From Azonexus sp. (GTDB lineage: Bacteria; Pseudomonadota; Gammaproteobacteria; Burkholderiales; Rhodocyclaceae): 64,000 nucleotides of DNA. Numbering within the stretch: position 1 is the first letter of the stretch; each line of letters begins with the position of its first letter. Positions 56,182 through 64,000 of the stretch are shown in pieces. A model generated the notes under the pieces. It was given only the letters and a program-made list of their open reading frames with translations. It had not been told where the DNA came from and did not search any database. The stretch spans positions 245,572 to 309,571 of the forward strand of contig JAGOAU010000001.1 of assembly GCA_017983755.1 (NCBI GenBank). Direction: 5' to 3'. The translations under genes and the position numbers were made by a program.

Positions 56182-57647
56182 CCATCAGCACCACCTTCAT
56201 CAAATCCATCCAGGACATCATGCGCCAGGATGCCGGCGTCGATGGCGACGCGCAGCGCATTTCCCAGCTCTCCTGGCTGCTCTTCCTGAAAATCTTCGAC
56301 GATCAGGAAACCGAACTGGAAATCCTGCGCGACGCCTACAAGTCGCCGATTCCCGACCACCTGCGCTGGCGCCACTGGGCGGCCGACAGTGAAGGCATGA
56401 CCGGCGAGGAACTGCAGGATTTCATCAACAACACCCTCTTTCCCAAGCTCAAGAACCTCAACGCCGACCCGCTGCGCAACCCGCGCGGCTACGTCGTCCA
56501 GCAGGTCTTTGAAGACGCCTTCAACTACATGAAGTCCGGCCACCTGCTGCGCCAGGTGGTCAACAAGATCAACGAGATCGACTTCAACAACCGCAGCGAC
56601 CGCCACCTCTTCAACGACCTCTACGAAAAGATCCTCAAGGACCTGCAAAGCGCCGGCAACGCCGGCGAGTTCTACACCCCGCGCGCCGTCACGCAATTCA
56701 TGGTCGACACGGTCAACCCGCAAATCGGCGAAAAAATCCTCGACCCCGCCTGCGGCACCGGCGGCTTTCTCGCCTGCACCCTCGAACACCTCAAGGCGCA
56801 ACGCAAGAACGTCGAGGACGACACCGTGCTGCAAGCCGCCATCCACGGCGTCGAAAAGAAGCAGATGCCGCACCTGCTGTGCACCACCAACATGCTGCTG
56901 CACGGCATCGAAGTGCCCAGCAACATCCGCCACGACAACACCCTGTCGCGCCCGCTCGTCGATTACGGCCCGCGCGACCAGGTCGACGTCATCCTCACCA
57001 ACCCGCCCTTCGGCGGCACCGAGGAACCCGGCACCGAAGCCAACTTCCCCGCCGACGTGCGCACCAAGGAAACCGCCGACCTCTTCCTCGTGCTCATCAT
57101 CGAACTGCTCAGGCACAACGGCCGCGCCGCCGTCGTCCTGCCCGACGGCACGCTGTTCGGCGAAGGCGTCAAGACGCGCATCAAGGAAAAGCTGCTCAGC
57201 GAGTGCAACCTGCACACTATCGTCCGCCTGCCCAACGGCGTCTTCGCGCCCTACACCGGCATCAAGACCAACCTGCTCTTCTTCACCAAGGGCGCGCCGA
57301 CCCGCGAAGTCTGGTACTACGAGCACCCCTACCCGCCCGGCTACAAGAGCTATTCCAAGACCAAGCCCATCCGCATCGAGGAATTCGCCGCCGAAAAAGC
57401 CTGGTGGGGCGACGAAGCCGACGGCTTCAAGGCCCGCGTCGAAAACGAGTACGCCTGGAAGGTCGACATCGCCACGCTGAAAGCCGCCAACTACAACCTC
57501 GACCAGAAAAACCCGCACAGCCCCGACGCCATCGCCCACGACCCCGACGCGCTTTTGGCCGAATACGGGCGGTTGACCGCAGAAGCCCAGCAACTGCGCG
57601 ACCAACTCAAGACCATCCTCGCGCAATCGCTGGCAGGGCAGGCATGA
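56178..57647 (+). CDS. hsdM: Type I methyltransferase M subunit
   Basis: A 489-residue N6-adenine DNA methylase subunit. The SAM-binding motif is DPACGTGGF (about residues 189-197) and the catalytic motif is NPPF (275-278). The helical N-terminal domain and the C-terminal HsdS-contacting region are complete. Both ends overlap neighbours by 4 bases (fic and hsdS), so the three are translationally coupled. Confidence 0.95.
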   Translation: MTISTTFIKSIQDIMRQDAGVDGDAQRISQLSWLLFLKIFDDQETELEILRDAYKSPIPDHLRWRHWAADSEGMTGEELQDFINNTLFPKLKNLNADPLRNPRGYVVQQVFEDAFNYMKSGHLLRQVVNKINEIDFNNRSDRHLFNDLYEKILKDLQSAGNAGEFYTPRAVTQFMVDTVNPQIGEKILDPACGTGGFLACTLEHLKAQRKNVEDDTVLQAAIHGVEKKQMPHLLCTTNMLLHGIEVPSNIRHDNTLSRPLVDYGPRDQVDVILTNPPFGGTEEPGTEANFPADVRTKETADLFLVLIIELLRHNGRAAVVLPDGTLFGEGVKTRIKEKLLSECNLHTIVRLPNGVFAPYTGIKTNLLFFTKGAPTREVWYYEHPYPPGYKSYSKTKPIRIEEFAAEKAWWGDEADGFKARVENEYAWKVDIATLKAANYNLDQKNPHSPDAIAHDPDALLAEYGRLTAEAQQLRDQLKTILAQSLAGQA

Positions 57648-59416
57648 GCGCCAAACTGGAAGCCCGCGAACCCGTCGCCCGCTACCTCGCCACGCCGCCG
57701 CTGCTCCAGCACTTCGACCGCGTCGCCCAGGCCCCCGGCGGCGTCGCCCGCCTGCGCGAACTGATCCTGACCCTGGCCGTGCAGGGCAAGCTGCTCCCGC
57801 AAGACCCGGCAGATGAGCCGGCCAGCGTGCTACTGGAGCGCATCCGCGAGGAAAAGGCGCGGCTGGTCAAGGCAGGGAAGATCAGGAAAGACAAACCGCT
57901 GGCGGCGATAGAGGAGGAGAAGCAGTTTGCGCTGCCGGCGGGGTGGGAGTGGGTAAGGCTTATCCAGTTGCTAACGAAAATTGGCGCCGGTAGCACGCCG
58001 CTTGGTGGCAAAGAGGTTTACGTTTCAGAAGGCATCAAATTCCTGCGCTCTCAAAACGTGTGGAACGAAGGTCTGCGTCTAATCGATGTTGCCTATATCA
58101 AGCCAGAGACGCACATGAAAATGTCGGGCACTACGGTTTTTGCTGGCGACATTCTTTTCAACATTACCGGCGCATCAATTGGCCGCTGCGCAGTTGTCCC
58201 AACAACCTTCGATGAGGCAAATGTCAGTCAGCACGTAACCATAATTCGTCCGACGCTACCAACAGTAACTCCCTACCTGCATTTGGTATTGATCTCGCCT
58301 CACGTTCAACAGACCGTTATGGATGTCCAGGTCGGGGTATCGAGAGAAGGATTGAGCATTGGAAAGCTTGGCCTGTTCCTCGTACCTATTCCTCCACTTG
58401 CCGAACAATCCCGCATCGTCGCCCGTGTCGAGGAATTGATGGCGCTGTGCGATGCGCTGGAGGACAAGGGGCAACTGGCAGCGGCGCAGCATGAGCGGCT
58501 GGCCGGGGCCTTGCTCGACGCGCTGGCCAACAGCGCCTCGGCCGAGGAAGCCGCCGAGCACTGGCAGCGCATCGCCGCCCACTTCGACCTGCTGCTCGAC
58601 CGGCCTGCTGCGGTCGACCGCCTGGAACAGGCCATTTTGCAACTCGCCGTCCGCGGCCGCCTCGTCCCGCAAAACCCCGCCGACAAACCCGCCAGCGCCC
58701 TGCTTCAAAAAATCCGCACCGAAAAAGACCACCTGATCGCCACCGGCCAACTCAAACGCGACAAACCCCTGCCGCCGATCAGCGACGAGGAGAAGCCGTT
58801 TGCGTTGCCTGATGGTTGGGAGTGGGCAAGATTCGGCGAACTGATTCTTTCTAGCGATGCTGGCTGGAGTCCGAGTTGCGAATCGACTCCACGTGAGGGC
58901 AATGAATGGGGCGTTCTCAAGGTAAGTGCCGTTTCATGGGGAGAATTCCGCCCGGAGGAAAACAAGGCCCTGCCTGCTGGCCTATTTCCGAAACCCGAGT
59001 TCGAGGTCAAGCCGGAAGACTTTCTTCTTTCTCGCGCAAACACTGAGGAATTGGTGGCGCGTAGCGTTATCGCTTGGGAACCTCCAGGCCGATTGATGAT
59101 GAGCGACAAGCTGATTCGCCTGCGTCTCTCCAGCCATATCGACAAAGCGCTTTACTGTGAGATCAACAACTCCAGACTGTCACGAGACTATTACATCGTT
59201 AATGCCTCTGGCACTAGCAGCTCAATGAAGAACGTTTCCCGGGAAGTTATATTGAAGCTCATGGTTCCGGTTCCGCCCGCTCCAGAACAATCCCGCATCG
59301 TCGCCCGCGTTGCCGAACTGCGCGCCCTGTGCACCCAGTTGCGCGACCGCCTCGCCACCACCTCTCAGACCCGGTCCCGGCTCGCCGAAGCGCTACTGGA
59401 GCAAGCCGTCGCGTGA
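57644..59416 (+). CDS. hsdS: Type I specificity subunit
   Basis: A 590-residue specificity protein with two target-recognition domains (roughly nucleotides 57950-58400 and 58830-59285), each opened by a GWEW segment and closed by a PP-x-x-EQSRIVARV helix start. The two halves are a tandem repeat of the same plan. Both recognition domains have lower G+C (about 47-50% in sampled lines) than the conserved arms, as expected for exchangeable modules. It chooses the bipartite DNA target; the sequence recognised cannot be read from this data. ATG at 57644 overlaps hsdM; the open frame upstream is shadow. Confidence 0.93.
   Translation: MSAKLEAREPVARYLATPPLLQHFDRVAQAPGGVARLRELILTLAVQGKLLPQDPADEPASVLLERIREEKARLVKAGKIRKDKPLAAIEEEKQFALPAGWEWVRLIQLLTKIGAGSTPLGGKEVYVSEGIKFLRSQNVWNEGLRLIDVAYIKPETHMKMSGTTVFAGDILFNITGASIGRCAVVPTTFDEANVSQHVTIIRPTLPTVTPYLHLVLISPHVQQTVMDVQVGVSREGLSIGKLGLFLVPIPPLAEQSRIVARVEELMALCDALEDKGQLAAAQHERLAGALLDALANSASAEEAAEHWQRIAAHFDLLLDRPAAVDRLEQAILQLAVRGRLVPQNPADKPASALLQKIRTEKDHLIATGQLKRDKPLPPISDEEKPFALPDGWEWARFGELILSSDAGWSPSCESTPREGNEWGVLKVSAVSWGEFRPEENKALPAGLFPKPEFEVKPEDFLLSRANTEELVARSVIAWEPPGRLMMSDKLIRLRLSSHIDKALYCEINNSRLSRDYYIVNASGTSSSMKNVSREVILKLMVPVPPAPEQSRIVARVAELRALCTQLRDRLATTSQTRSRLAEALLEQAVA
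58403..58425 (+). repeat. 23-base direct repeat in hsdS, copy 1
   Basis: This 23-base word, which begins GAACAATCCCGCATCG, recurs exactly at 59284-59306. It encodes the EQSRIVAR helix start at the end of the first recognition domain and is a candidate recombination arm. Confidence 0.85.
58607..58618 (+). repeat. GYTGCGGTCGAC site 14
   Basis: Exact GCTGCGGTCGAC in the conserved central arm of hsdS, frame Ala-Ala-Val-Asp. It is the only copy in the restriction locus. Confidence 0.7.
59284..59306 (+). repeat. 23-base direct repeat in hsdS, copy 2
   Basis: Identical to 58403-58425, at the end of the second recognition domain. Confidence 0.85.
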
Positions 59417-60081
59417 CCGAACGGTTCGCGACACCCCCGGCATCCCGCCGAAATACCCGGCGACAGGTCATCCTTGTCGGGCTGCTGGCGGTTTTCCTGC
59501 CGGCCTGCGGCAAGCAGCCGAAGGCAAGCCCGGTGCCGCCCGGCAGCACGGTGCTGGCTTTCGGCGACAGCGTCACTTTCGGCACCGGGGCGGGTGCCGG
59601 CGAGGACTGGCCGAGCCTGCTCGGCCAGCTGACCGGCTGGCGCGTCATCAATGCCGGCATCCCCGGCGACACGGCCGAAGCCGGCAAGGCGCGCATCCAG
59701 GCTCTGCTGGACGAACATCGGCCGGCCTTGGTCATCATCGAGATCGGCGGCAACGACTTTCTTCGCCGGCGGCCGGCCGCCGCCGTCAAGGAGGATATTC
59801 GCCATCTGGCACGCATCAGCCGAGCGGCGGGGGCGCAGGTGGTTCTGCTTGCCGTTCCCGAGTTGTCCCTGCTGGCAGCCGTCGCCGGCCGGCCCGGCGA
59901 TTCACCGATCTACCGGGAAATCGGCAAGGACGAGAATGTGCCGGTCGTGGCCGACGTCTTCTCGAACATCCTGGCGCAGCCGGAACTCTGCGCCGACAAA
60001 ATCCACCCGAACGCCGCAGGCTACCGCGAGTTCGCGAAAGGCGTTTTCGCAGGCTTGCGCGAGCTCGGCCTGCAGGGCTGA
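59413..60081 (+). CDS. SGNH/GDSL-type lipoprotein hydrolase
   Basis: A 222-residue esterase/lysophospholipase-like protein (TesA/arylesterase type). Block I is LAFGDSVTFG with the catalytic serine, block III is IGGNDFLRR, and block V is DKIHPNAAGY with the Asp-His pair. The N-terminus has a signal segment with lipobox FLPAC. The GTG start overlaps the hsdS stop (GTGA), although nothing in its chemistry links it to restriction. It could act on lysophospholipids or esters in the periplasm. Confidence 0.85.
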   Translation: MTERFATPPASRRNTRRQVILVGLLAVFLPACGKQPKASPVPPGSTVLAFGDSVTFGTGAGAGEDWPSLLGQLTGWRVINAGIPGDTAEAGKARIQALLDEHRPALVIIEIGGNDFLRRRPAAAVKEDIRHLARISRAAGAQVVLLAVPELSLLAAVAGRPGDSPIYREIGKDENVPVVADVFSNILAQPELCADKIHPNAAGYREFAKGVFAGLRELGLQG

Positions 60082-60084
60082 GGG

Positions 60085-60573
60085 CTATGCGTCCTGGCGG
60101 ATGTCCGCCCAGCCGGCGCCGGTAATGGCGACCAGTTGCTCGGGCGCCAGCGGGAACACCGAGAACGGGGTGCCGGCCGCCGCCCAGATTTTCGTGAAGC
60201 GCCGGAGGTCGGCATCGAGCACGACTTTCACCGGGTTGGCGTGCCCCAGCGGTGAAACGCCGCCGATCACGTAGCCCGTCGCTTCGCGCACGAAATCGGC
60301 GTTGGCGCGCCCGAGCCGTTCGCCGACCAGGCGCGAGACCTTGTCTTCGCAGACGCGATTGTCGCCGGAGGCGACGACGACGACTGCCTGGCCGCTTGGC
60401 TTGGCGCGGAAGACGACCGACTTGGCGATTTCCGCGACGCTGCAGCCGATGGCGGCGGCCGCTTCGGCGCTGGTCCGGGTGGGTTGTTCGAATTCGACAA
60501 CCGCGGTGGCGATGCCGGCTTCGGCGAGCAGCCGCTGGGTACGCAGCGCGGTGGGGTGTTGGGCTGGCTTCAT
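60085..60573 (-). CDS. YbaK/EbsC-type aminoacyl-tRNA deacylase
   Basis: A 162-residue trans-editing domain protein. Signature segments are SVVFRAKPSGQAVVVVASGDNRV and TGYVIGGVSPLGH with the conserved Gly-Gly-Val-Ser-Pro loop, and a lysine in IAKSVVF. Relatives hydrolyse mischarged Cys-tRNA-Pro or similar. It converges with the SGNH gene, with 3 bases between stops. Confidence 0.88.
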   Translation of the reverse strand: MKPAQHPTALRTQRLLAEAGIATAVVEFEQPTRTSAEAAAAIGCSVAEIAKSVVFRAKPSGQAVVVVASGDNRVCEDKVSRLVGERLGRANADFVREATGYVIGGVSPLGHANPVKVVLDADLRRFTKIWAAAGTPFSVFPLAPEQLVAITGAGWADIRQDA

Positions 60574-60695
60574 CGGGGCGATACCGGGCAGGTGTAGGGA
60601 TGCCCGAGTTTAAGGCAAGAGCGCATTCGGCAGCGCCGCGGCAATTCAGGCTGTCCGCGCTGCGGGCGCGCTAGAATCTGCTTTCCGCGCCGCCT

Positions 60696-60707
60696 GTTGC
60701 GGTCGAC
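60696..60707 (+). repeat. GYTGCGGTCGAC site 15 (intergenic)
   Basis: Exact GTTGCGGTCGAC in the gap before the alpha/beta hydrolase gene, 23 bases before its ATG. Confidence 0.75.
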
Positions 60708-60729
60708 CCTCAAAAAAGTCCGAAAACCG

Positions 60730-61620
60730 ATGCGCCCCTCCCGTTCCGAATATCTCGACCTGCCCAGCGTCCGCCTGCACATCCGCCGCTGGGGCGACCC
60801 CGCCGCCCCGACGCTGTTCCTGCTGCACGGCTGGATGGACGTTTCCGCCTCCTTCCAGTTCGTCGTCGATGAACTGCAGCGCGACTGGAACATCGTCGCC
60901 CCCGACTGGCGCGGCTTCGGCCCCTCGCAATGGCTGAACCGCCCCTATTTCTTCGCCGAACACCTGGGCGACATGCAGGCGATCATCGACCGCTACGCGC
61001 CGGAGGGCAAAGTCCGCCTGGCCGGGCACAGCATGGGCGGCATCCTCTCCTGCCTGTATGCCGGCCTGCTCCCCGAGCGGGTCGACAAAGTCATTTCGCT
61101 GGAAGGCTTCGGCATCGCGCCGACGACACCGGACATGGCGCCGGAACGCTACCGGAACTGGCTAGGCGAATTGCAGAATCCGCCCCGCATGCACGTCTAC
61201 CCGGAGCGCGCCGCCTTCGCCCGCCGGCTGATGAAAACCGATCCCTACCTGACGGCGGAGCGCGCCGATTTCCTCTCACGCCACCTGGCACGCATCGGCG
61301 ACGGCTCGTCCAAAAGCGGCGAGCGCCGCCACGGCATCATCTGGAACGGCGACCCCTGGCACAAGGCGACATCGCCCTACCTGTTCCGTCTGGAAGAATC
61401 GATGGCGATCTGGAAACAGGTCACCTGCCCGGTGCTGTGGGTGGCCGGCCGCCAGTCGTGGATAGTCCGCGACTACGCCACCCGGCCGGGCGACTGGGAA
61501 GCGCGCCGCGCCTGCTTCGCCGACGTGCGCGAAGACTGGATCGACAACGCCGACCACATGCTGCACCACGACCAGCCGGCGGAAGTCGCGCGGATGATCG
61601 AGGACTGGTTTACGACTTGA
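60730..61620 (+). CDS. Alpha/beta hydrolase
   Basis: A 296-residue alpha/beta-fold hydrolase. The oxyanion region is LLHGWMD, the nucleophile elbow is AGHSMGG (about residues 98-104), and the catalytic His is in DNADHMLHHDQP near the C-terminus. Substrate unknown; the layout resembles MhpC-like esterases. The ATG at 60730 is preferred; the frame is open to 60697. A TAGAAT -10-like box is at 60672. It overlaps the end of convergent recG by 11 bases. Confidence 0.88.
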   Translation: MRPSRSEYLDLPSVRLHIRRWGDPAAPTLFLLHGWMDVSASFQFVVDELQRDWNIVAPDWRGFGPSQWLNRPYFFAEHLGDMQAIIDRYAPEGKVRLAGHSMGGILSCLYAGLLPERVDKVISLEGFGIAPTTPDMAPERYRNWLGELQNPPRMHVYPERAAFARRLMKTDPYLTAERADFLSRHLARIGDGSSKSGERRHGIIWNGDPWHKATSPYLFRLEESMAIWKQVTCPVLWVAGRQSWIVRDYATRPGDWEARRACFADVREDWIDNADHMLHHDQPAEVARMIEDWFTT

Positions 61621-63661
61621 GCAGCTCCTCCCGCGACCCGAGCCAGCGCTGCAAATGGCGCTCGGCGAGTTCGGGATGCCCGGTCAGCATTTCCTCGGCC
61701 ACATCGCGCGCCATTTCGACCAGATCGGCATCCATCTCCAGGTCGGCGTAGCGCAGCAGCGGCACGCCGCTCTGCCGGCTGCCGACGAATTCGCCGGGGC
61801 CGCGGATCTGCAAGTCCTGGCGGGCGATCTCGAAGCCATCGGTACTCTCGTAGATGATCTTCAGCCGCTGGCGGGCGATTTCGCCGAGAGGGCCGGCGTA
61901 GATCAGCACGCAGTTCGACTCGTGCGCGCCGCGCCCGACGCGGCCGCGCAGCTGGTGCAGTTGCGAGAGGCCGAATCGCTCGGCGTGCTCGATGACCATC
62001 AGGCTCGCGTTCGGCACATCGACGCCGACTTCGATCACCGTCGTCGCCACCAGCACGTCGATGTCGCCGGCAGCGAAGGCGGCCATGACCGCCTGCTTTT
62101 CGTCGGCCTTGAGGCGGCCATGCACCAGCCCCACGGTCAACGCCGGCAAATCGGCCAAAAGCGTTTCATAGGTTTCCTGCGCGGTCTGCAACTGCAGGGC
62201 TTCCGATTCCTCGATCAGCGGGCACACCCAGTAGGCCTGCCGGCCTTCCTCGACGTGCTTTTTGACGAAACCGACGACATCCTCGCGCCGGCTGTCGGCG
62301 ACCAGCCGCGTCTTGATCGGCGTGCGGCCGGGCGGCAGCTCGTCGAGCACCGTCACATCGAGGTCGGCGTAATAGCTCATGGCCAACGTGCGCGGGATCG
62401 GCGTCGCCGACATCATCAGCTGGTGCGGGTTGTTGCCCTTCTTGCGCAGCGCCAGGCGCTGGGCGACGCCGAAGCGGTGCTGTTCGTCGACGATGGCCAG
62501 GCCGAGTCTGGCGAAATCGACGCCATCCTGGATCAGTGCGTGGGTGCCGACGACCAATTGCGCCTCGGCCGCCGTCGCCGCCAGTTGCGCCCGCTTCGCC
62601 GCGCTCTTGAGGCTGCCGGAGAGCCAGGCGACCTTGATGCCGAGCGGTTCCAGCCAGTCGCGCAATTTGACGTAATGCTGCTCGGCGAGAATTTCGGTCG
62701 GCGCCATGAAGGCCGCCTGCCAGCCGGCCGAAATCGCCTGGCAGGCCGCCAGCGCGGCGACGATGGTCTTGCCGGCACCGACATCACCCTGCAACAGGCG
62801 CTGCATTGGATAGGGCTGGGCGAGGTCGGCGCCGATTTCGGCCATCGCCCGCAACTGCGCGCCGGTCAGAGCGAATGGCAACCCGTCGAGGAGACGTGCA
62901 CCGAGGTCGTCCTGCGCCACCAGCACCGGCGCCCCCTGTTCGCGGCGGGCCAGGTAGGCGCGGCGCAGGGACAGTTGCTGGGCTAGCACCTCGTCGAACT
63001 TGACGCGCCGCCAGGCGGGGTGATTGCGTGCGTGCAGCGTGTCGAGATCGGTGCCCGGCGGCGGCCGGTGCAGGAAGCGCAGGCTGCGCGCCAGGCCGGG
63101 CAGTTGCAGGCGTTGGCGCAACACCTCGGGCAGCGTGTCCGAGAGATCGCCGGCTGCCAGCGCCTTGCCGATCAGCTTTTGCAGCGTCGCATTGCCGACG
63201 CCTGCGGTCGACGGGTAAACCGGGGTCATTTCCGTCGGCAGCGGATCGTCCTCGCCGACCTTGTGAAAACGCGGGTGCACCATTTCGGCACCAAAGAAAC
63301 CGCCGCGCACTTCGCCGAAGGCACGGACCCGCGCGCCTTCGCTCAGGGCGGCCTGCTGGCTGGGGTAGAAGCTGAAGAAGCGCATCACCAGTTCGCCACT
63401 GGCATCCTGCGCGCGGACGACCATCTGCCGGCGCGGCCGGAACTGGACCTCGCAGGAACTGACGACGACCTCGACCTGCACCGGCTCGCCCCAAGGCGCC
63501 CGGGCGACCGGCGTGATGCGGGTTTCGTCCTCGTAGCGCAGCGGCAGGTGCACCAGCAAATCGGCCTCACTGTGGAGGCCGATCTTTGCCAGTTTCTTGC
63601 GCAGCGCTTCGGAGGCGCGAATGGGGGCAGAAGCGGGAACCGAAGCCCCGGCAGCGCTCAT
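61610..63661 (-). CDS. recG: ATP-dependent DNA helicase RecG
   Basis: A 683-residue fork-remodelling helicase. The N-terminal wedge/OB domain (about residues 60-150) precedes Walker A GDVGAGKT (about 291-298), the DEQH motif in IVDEQHRFGVAQR, SATPIPRT, and the motif VI region QLRGRVGRG. The C-terminal TRG region (IYESTDGFEIARQDLQIRGPGEFVGSRQSG in two stretches) is complete. It starts 7 bases after the RidA gene stop. Confidence 0.96.
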   Translation of the reverse strand: MSAAGASVPASAPIRASEALRKKLAKIGLHSEADLLVHLPLRYEDETRITPVARAPWGEPVQVEVVVSSCEVQFRPRRQMVVRAQDASGELVMRFFSFYPSQQAALSEGARVRAFGEVRGGFFGAEMVHPRFHKVGEDDPLPTEMTPVYPSTAGVGNATLQKLIGKALAAGDLSDTLPEVLRQRLQLPGLARSLRFLHRPPPGTDLDTLHARNHPAWRRVKFDEVLAQQLSLRRAYLARREQGAPVLVAQDDLGARLLDGLPFALTGAQLRAMAEIGADLAQPYPMQRLLQGDVGAGKTIVAALAACQAISAGWQAAFMAPTEILAEQHYVKLRDWLEPLGIKVAWLSGSLKSAAKRAQLAATAAEAQLVVGTHALIQDGVDFARLGLAIVDEQHRFGVAQRLALRKKGNNPHQLMMSATPIPRTLAMSYYADLDVTVLDELPPGRTPIKTRLVADSRREDVVGFVKKHVEEGRQAYWVCPLIEESEALQLQTAQETYETLLADLPALTVGLVHGRLKADEKQAVMAAFAAGDIDVLVATTVIEVGVDVPNASLMVIEHAERFGLSQLHQLRGRVGRGAHESNCVLIYAGPLGEIARQRLKIIYESTDGFEIARQDLQIRGPGEFVGSRQSGVPLLRYADLEMDADLVEMARDVAEEMLTGHPELAERHLQRWLGSREELLKS
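63201..63212 (+). repeat. GYTGCGGTCGAC site 16 (one mismatch)
   Basis: CCTGCGGTCGAC: core exact, first base C instead of G. Inside recG, frame Ser-Thr-Ala on the coding (minus) strand. Confidence 0.65.
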
Positions 63662-63668
63662 CAGCCGC

Positions 63669-64000
63669 TTATTTGCCCACGAAAATCACCGCATCGGCCT
63701 CGACCAGCGCACCGCGCGGCAACTCCTTGACGCCGACGGCAGCGCGCGCCGGGAAGGGCTCGCTGAAATACCTGGCCATGGTTTCGTTGACCCGGGCGAA
63801 GTTGGCCAGATCGGTCAGGAAAACGTTGAGCTTGACAACATCGGCCAACGAGCCGCCGGCCGCTTCGGCGACGGCCTTGAGATTTTCGAAGACACGAACG
63901 ATTTGCGCGTCGATACCGTCTACCATCTGCATGGAAGCCGGATCGAGGCCGATCTGCCCTGACATGTACACGGTGTCGCCGACGCGTACCGCTTGCGAGT
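63669..64000 (-). CDS. RidA family deaminase, N-terminus missing
   Basis: The last 110 or so residues of a RidA (YjgF/YER057c/UK114) protein; the start lies beyond the window edge. Visible features are [20 protein letters not shown], the [20 protein letters not shown] segment, and the C-terminal [24 protein letters not shown] with the conserved arginine that binds the imine carboxylate. RidA hydrolyses reactive 2-aminoacrylate-type enamines. It lies just upstream of recG, probably co-transcribed. Confidence 0.92.
   Translation of the reverse strand, partial: SQAVRVGDTVYMSGQIGLDPASMQMVDGIDAQIVRVFENLKAVAEAAGGSLADVVKLNVFLTDLANFARVNETMARYFSEPFPARAAVGVKELPRGALVEADAVIFVGK

Noticed and set aside
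56175-57626. A 483-residue open frame antisense to hsdM
   Set aside because: Same reason; Gly/Val-rich composition and no start signals.

Overview
The window is 64 kb of GC-rich DNA (roughly 65% G+C by eye), almost fully coding, with gene content and order typical of a denitrifying, facultatively anaerobic betaproteobacterium. Rhodocyclales (Dechloromonas/Azonexus-like) is my best guess. The guess rests on the blocks TPR-lolB-ispE-tRNA-Gln-prs-rplY-pth-ychF, ftsY-ftsE-ftsX divergent from M16-M16-rsmD-coaD-ferredoxin, and yacG-zapD-coaE, plus ccoG, a norE/norF-like pair and NnrS. No database search was possible; family names come from motifs read in the translations.

Layout. 0-7.6 kb: end of an RNA-processing metallo-beta-lactamase-fold nuclease, a sirtuin, ccoG, a Cox3/Cox4-like pair (NorE/NorF type), a MocR-type regulator, amtB behind a readable sigma-54 promoter with NtrC-type dyads, and mltA. 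7.6-16.8 kb: an AAA protein, a Nudix-ThiE-like fusion, yacG, zapD, coaE, a SPOR protein, a TrpB2-type enzyme, a DOMON-like/NamZ-like/DUF1415 run, gstA and a small secreted protein. 16.9-25.1 kb: a Tat-lipoprotein flavoprotein coupled to ftsX-ftsE-ftsY, and divergently two M16 peptidases, rsmD, coaD and a ferredoxin. 25.2-35.5 kb: a dynamin-like GTPase, mutM, and the TPR-to-ychF housekeeping block with one tRNA-Gln(TTG). 35.6-43.5 kb: an MFS permease, an Old Yellow Enzyme, dacB, an Fe-S protein, a MIP18-type protein, NnrS, hemerythrin and HPP genes, then a small membrane protein. 43.5-52.3 kb (minus strand): GNAT, ubiD, a cytochrome c'-like gene, ubiA, an LplT-acyltransferase fusion, a compositionally foreign lipoprotein, an acyltransferase/acyl-ACP ligase and an ArsR regulator with a palindromic operator. 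52.5-60.1 kb: a type I restriction-modification locus hsdR-fic-hsdM-hsdS followed by an overlapping SGNH lipoprotein. 60.1-64 kb: YbaK-like deacylase, alpha/beta hydrolase, recG and a truncated RidA gene.

How the genes work together. Nitrogen and respiratory functions recur: ccoG and norE/F-like proteins for oxidase and NO-reductase maturation, amtB for ammonium, NnrS-hemerythrin-HPP for nitrogen-oxide handling. The minus-strand block from arsR to the LplT fusion reads as a lysophospholipid salvage unit. The type I locus couples a Fic AMPylase-type protein to the methylase and specificity genes by 4-base overlaps.

The most striking unexplained signal is a short DNA word, consensus GYTGCGGTCGAC. 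Its 10-base core occurs 16 times in the window on both strands, in three reading frames inside genes and in five intergenic gaps. By my base-composition estimate about 0.3 copies are expected. It behaves like a dispersed, functionally selected site (uptake-sequence-like or chromosome-organising) rather than a codon artefact. No CRISPR array, insertion sequence, integrase or rRNA was seen. No non-coding stretch exceeds 300 bases.
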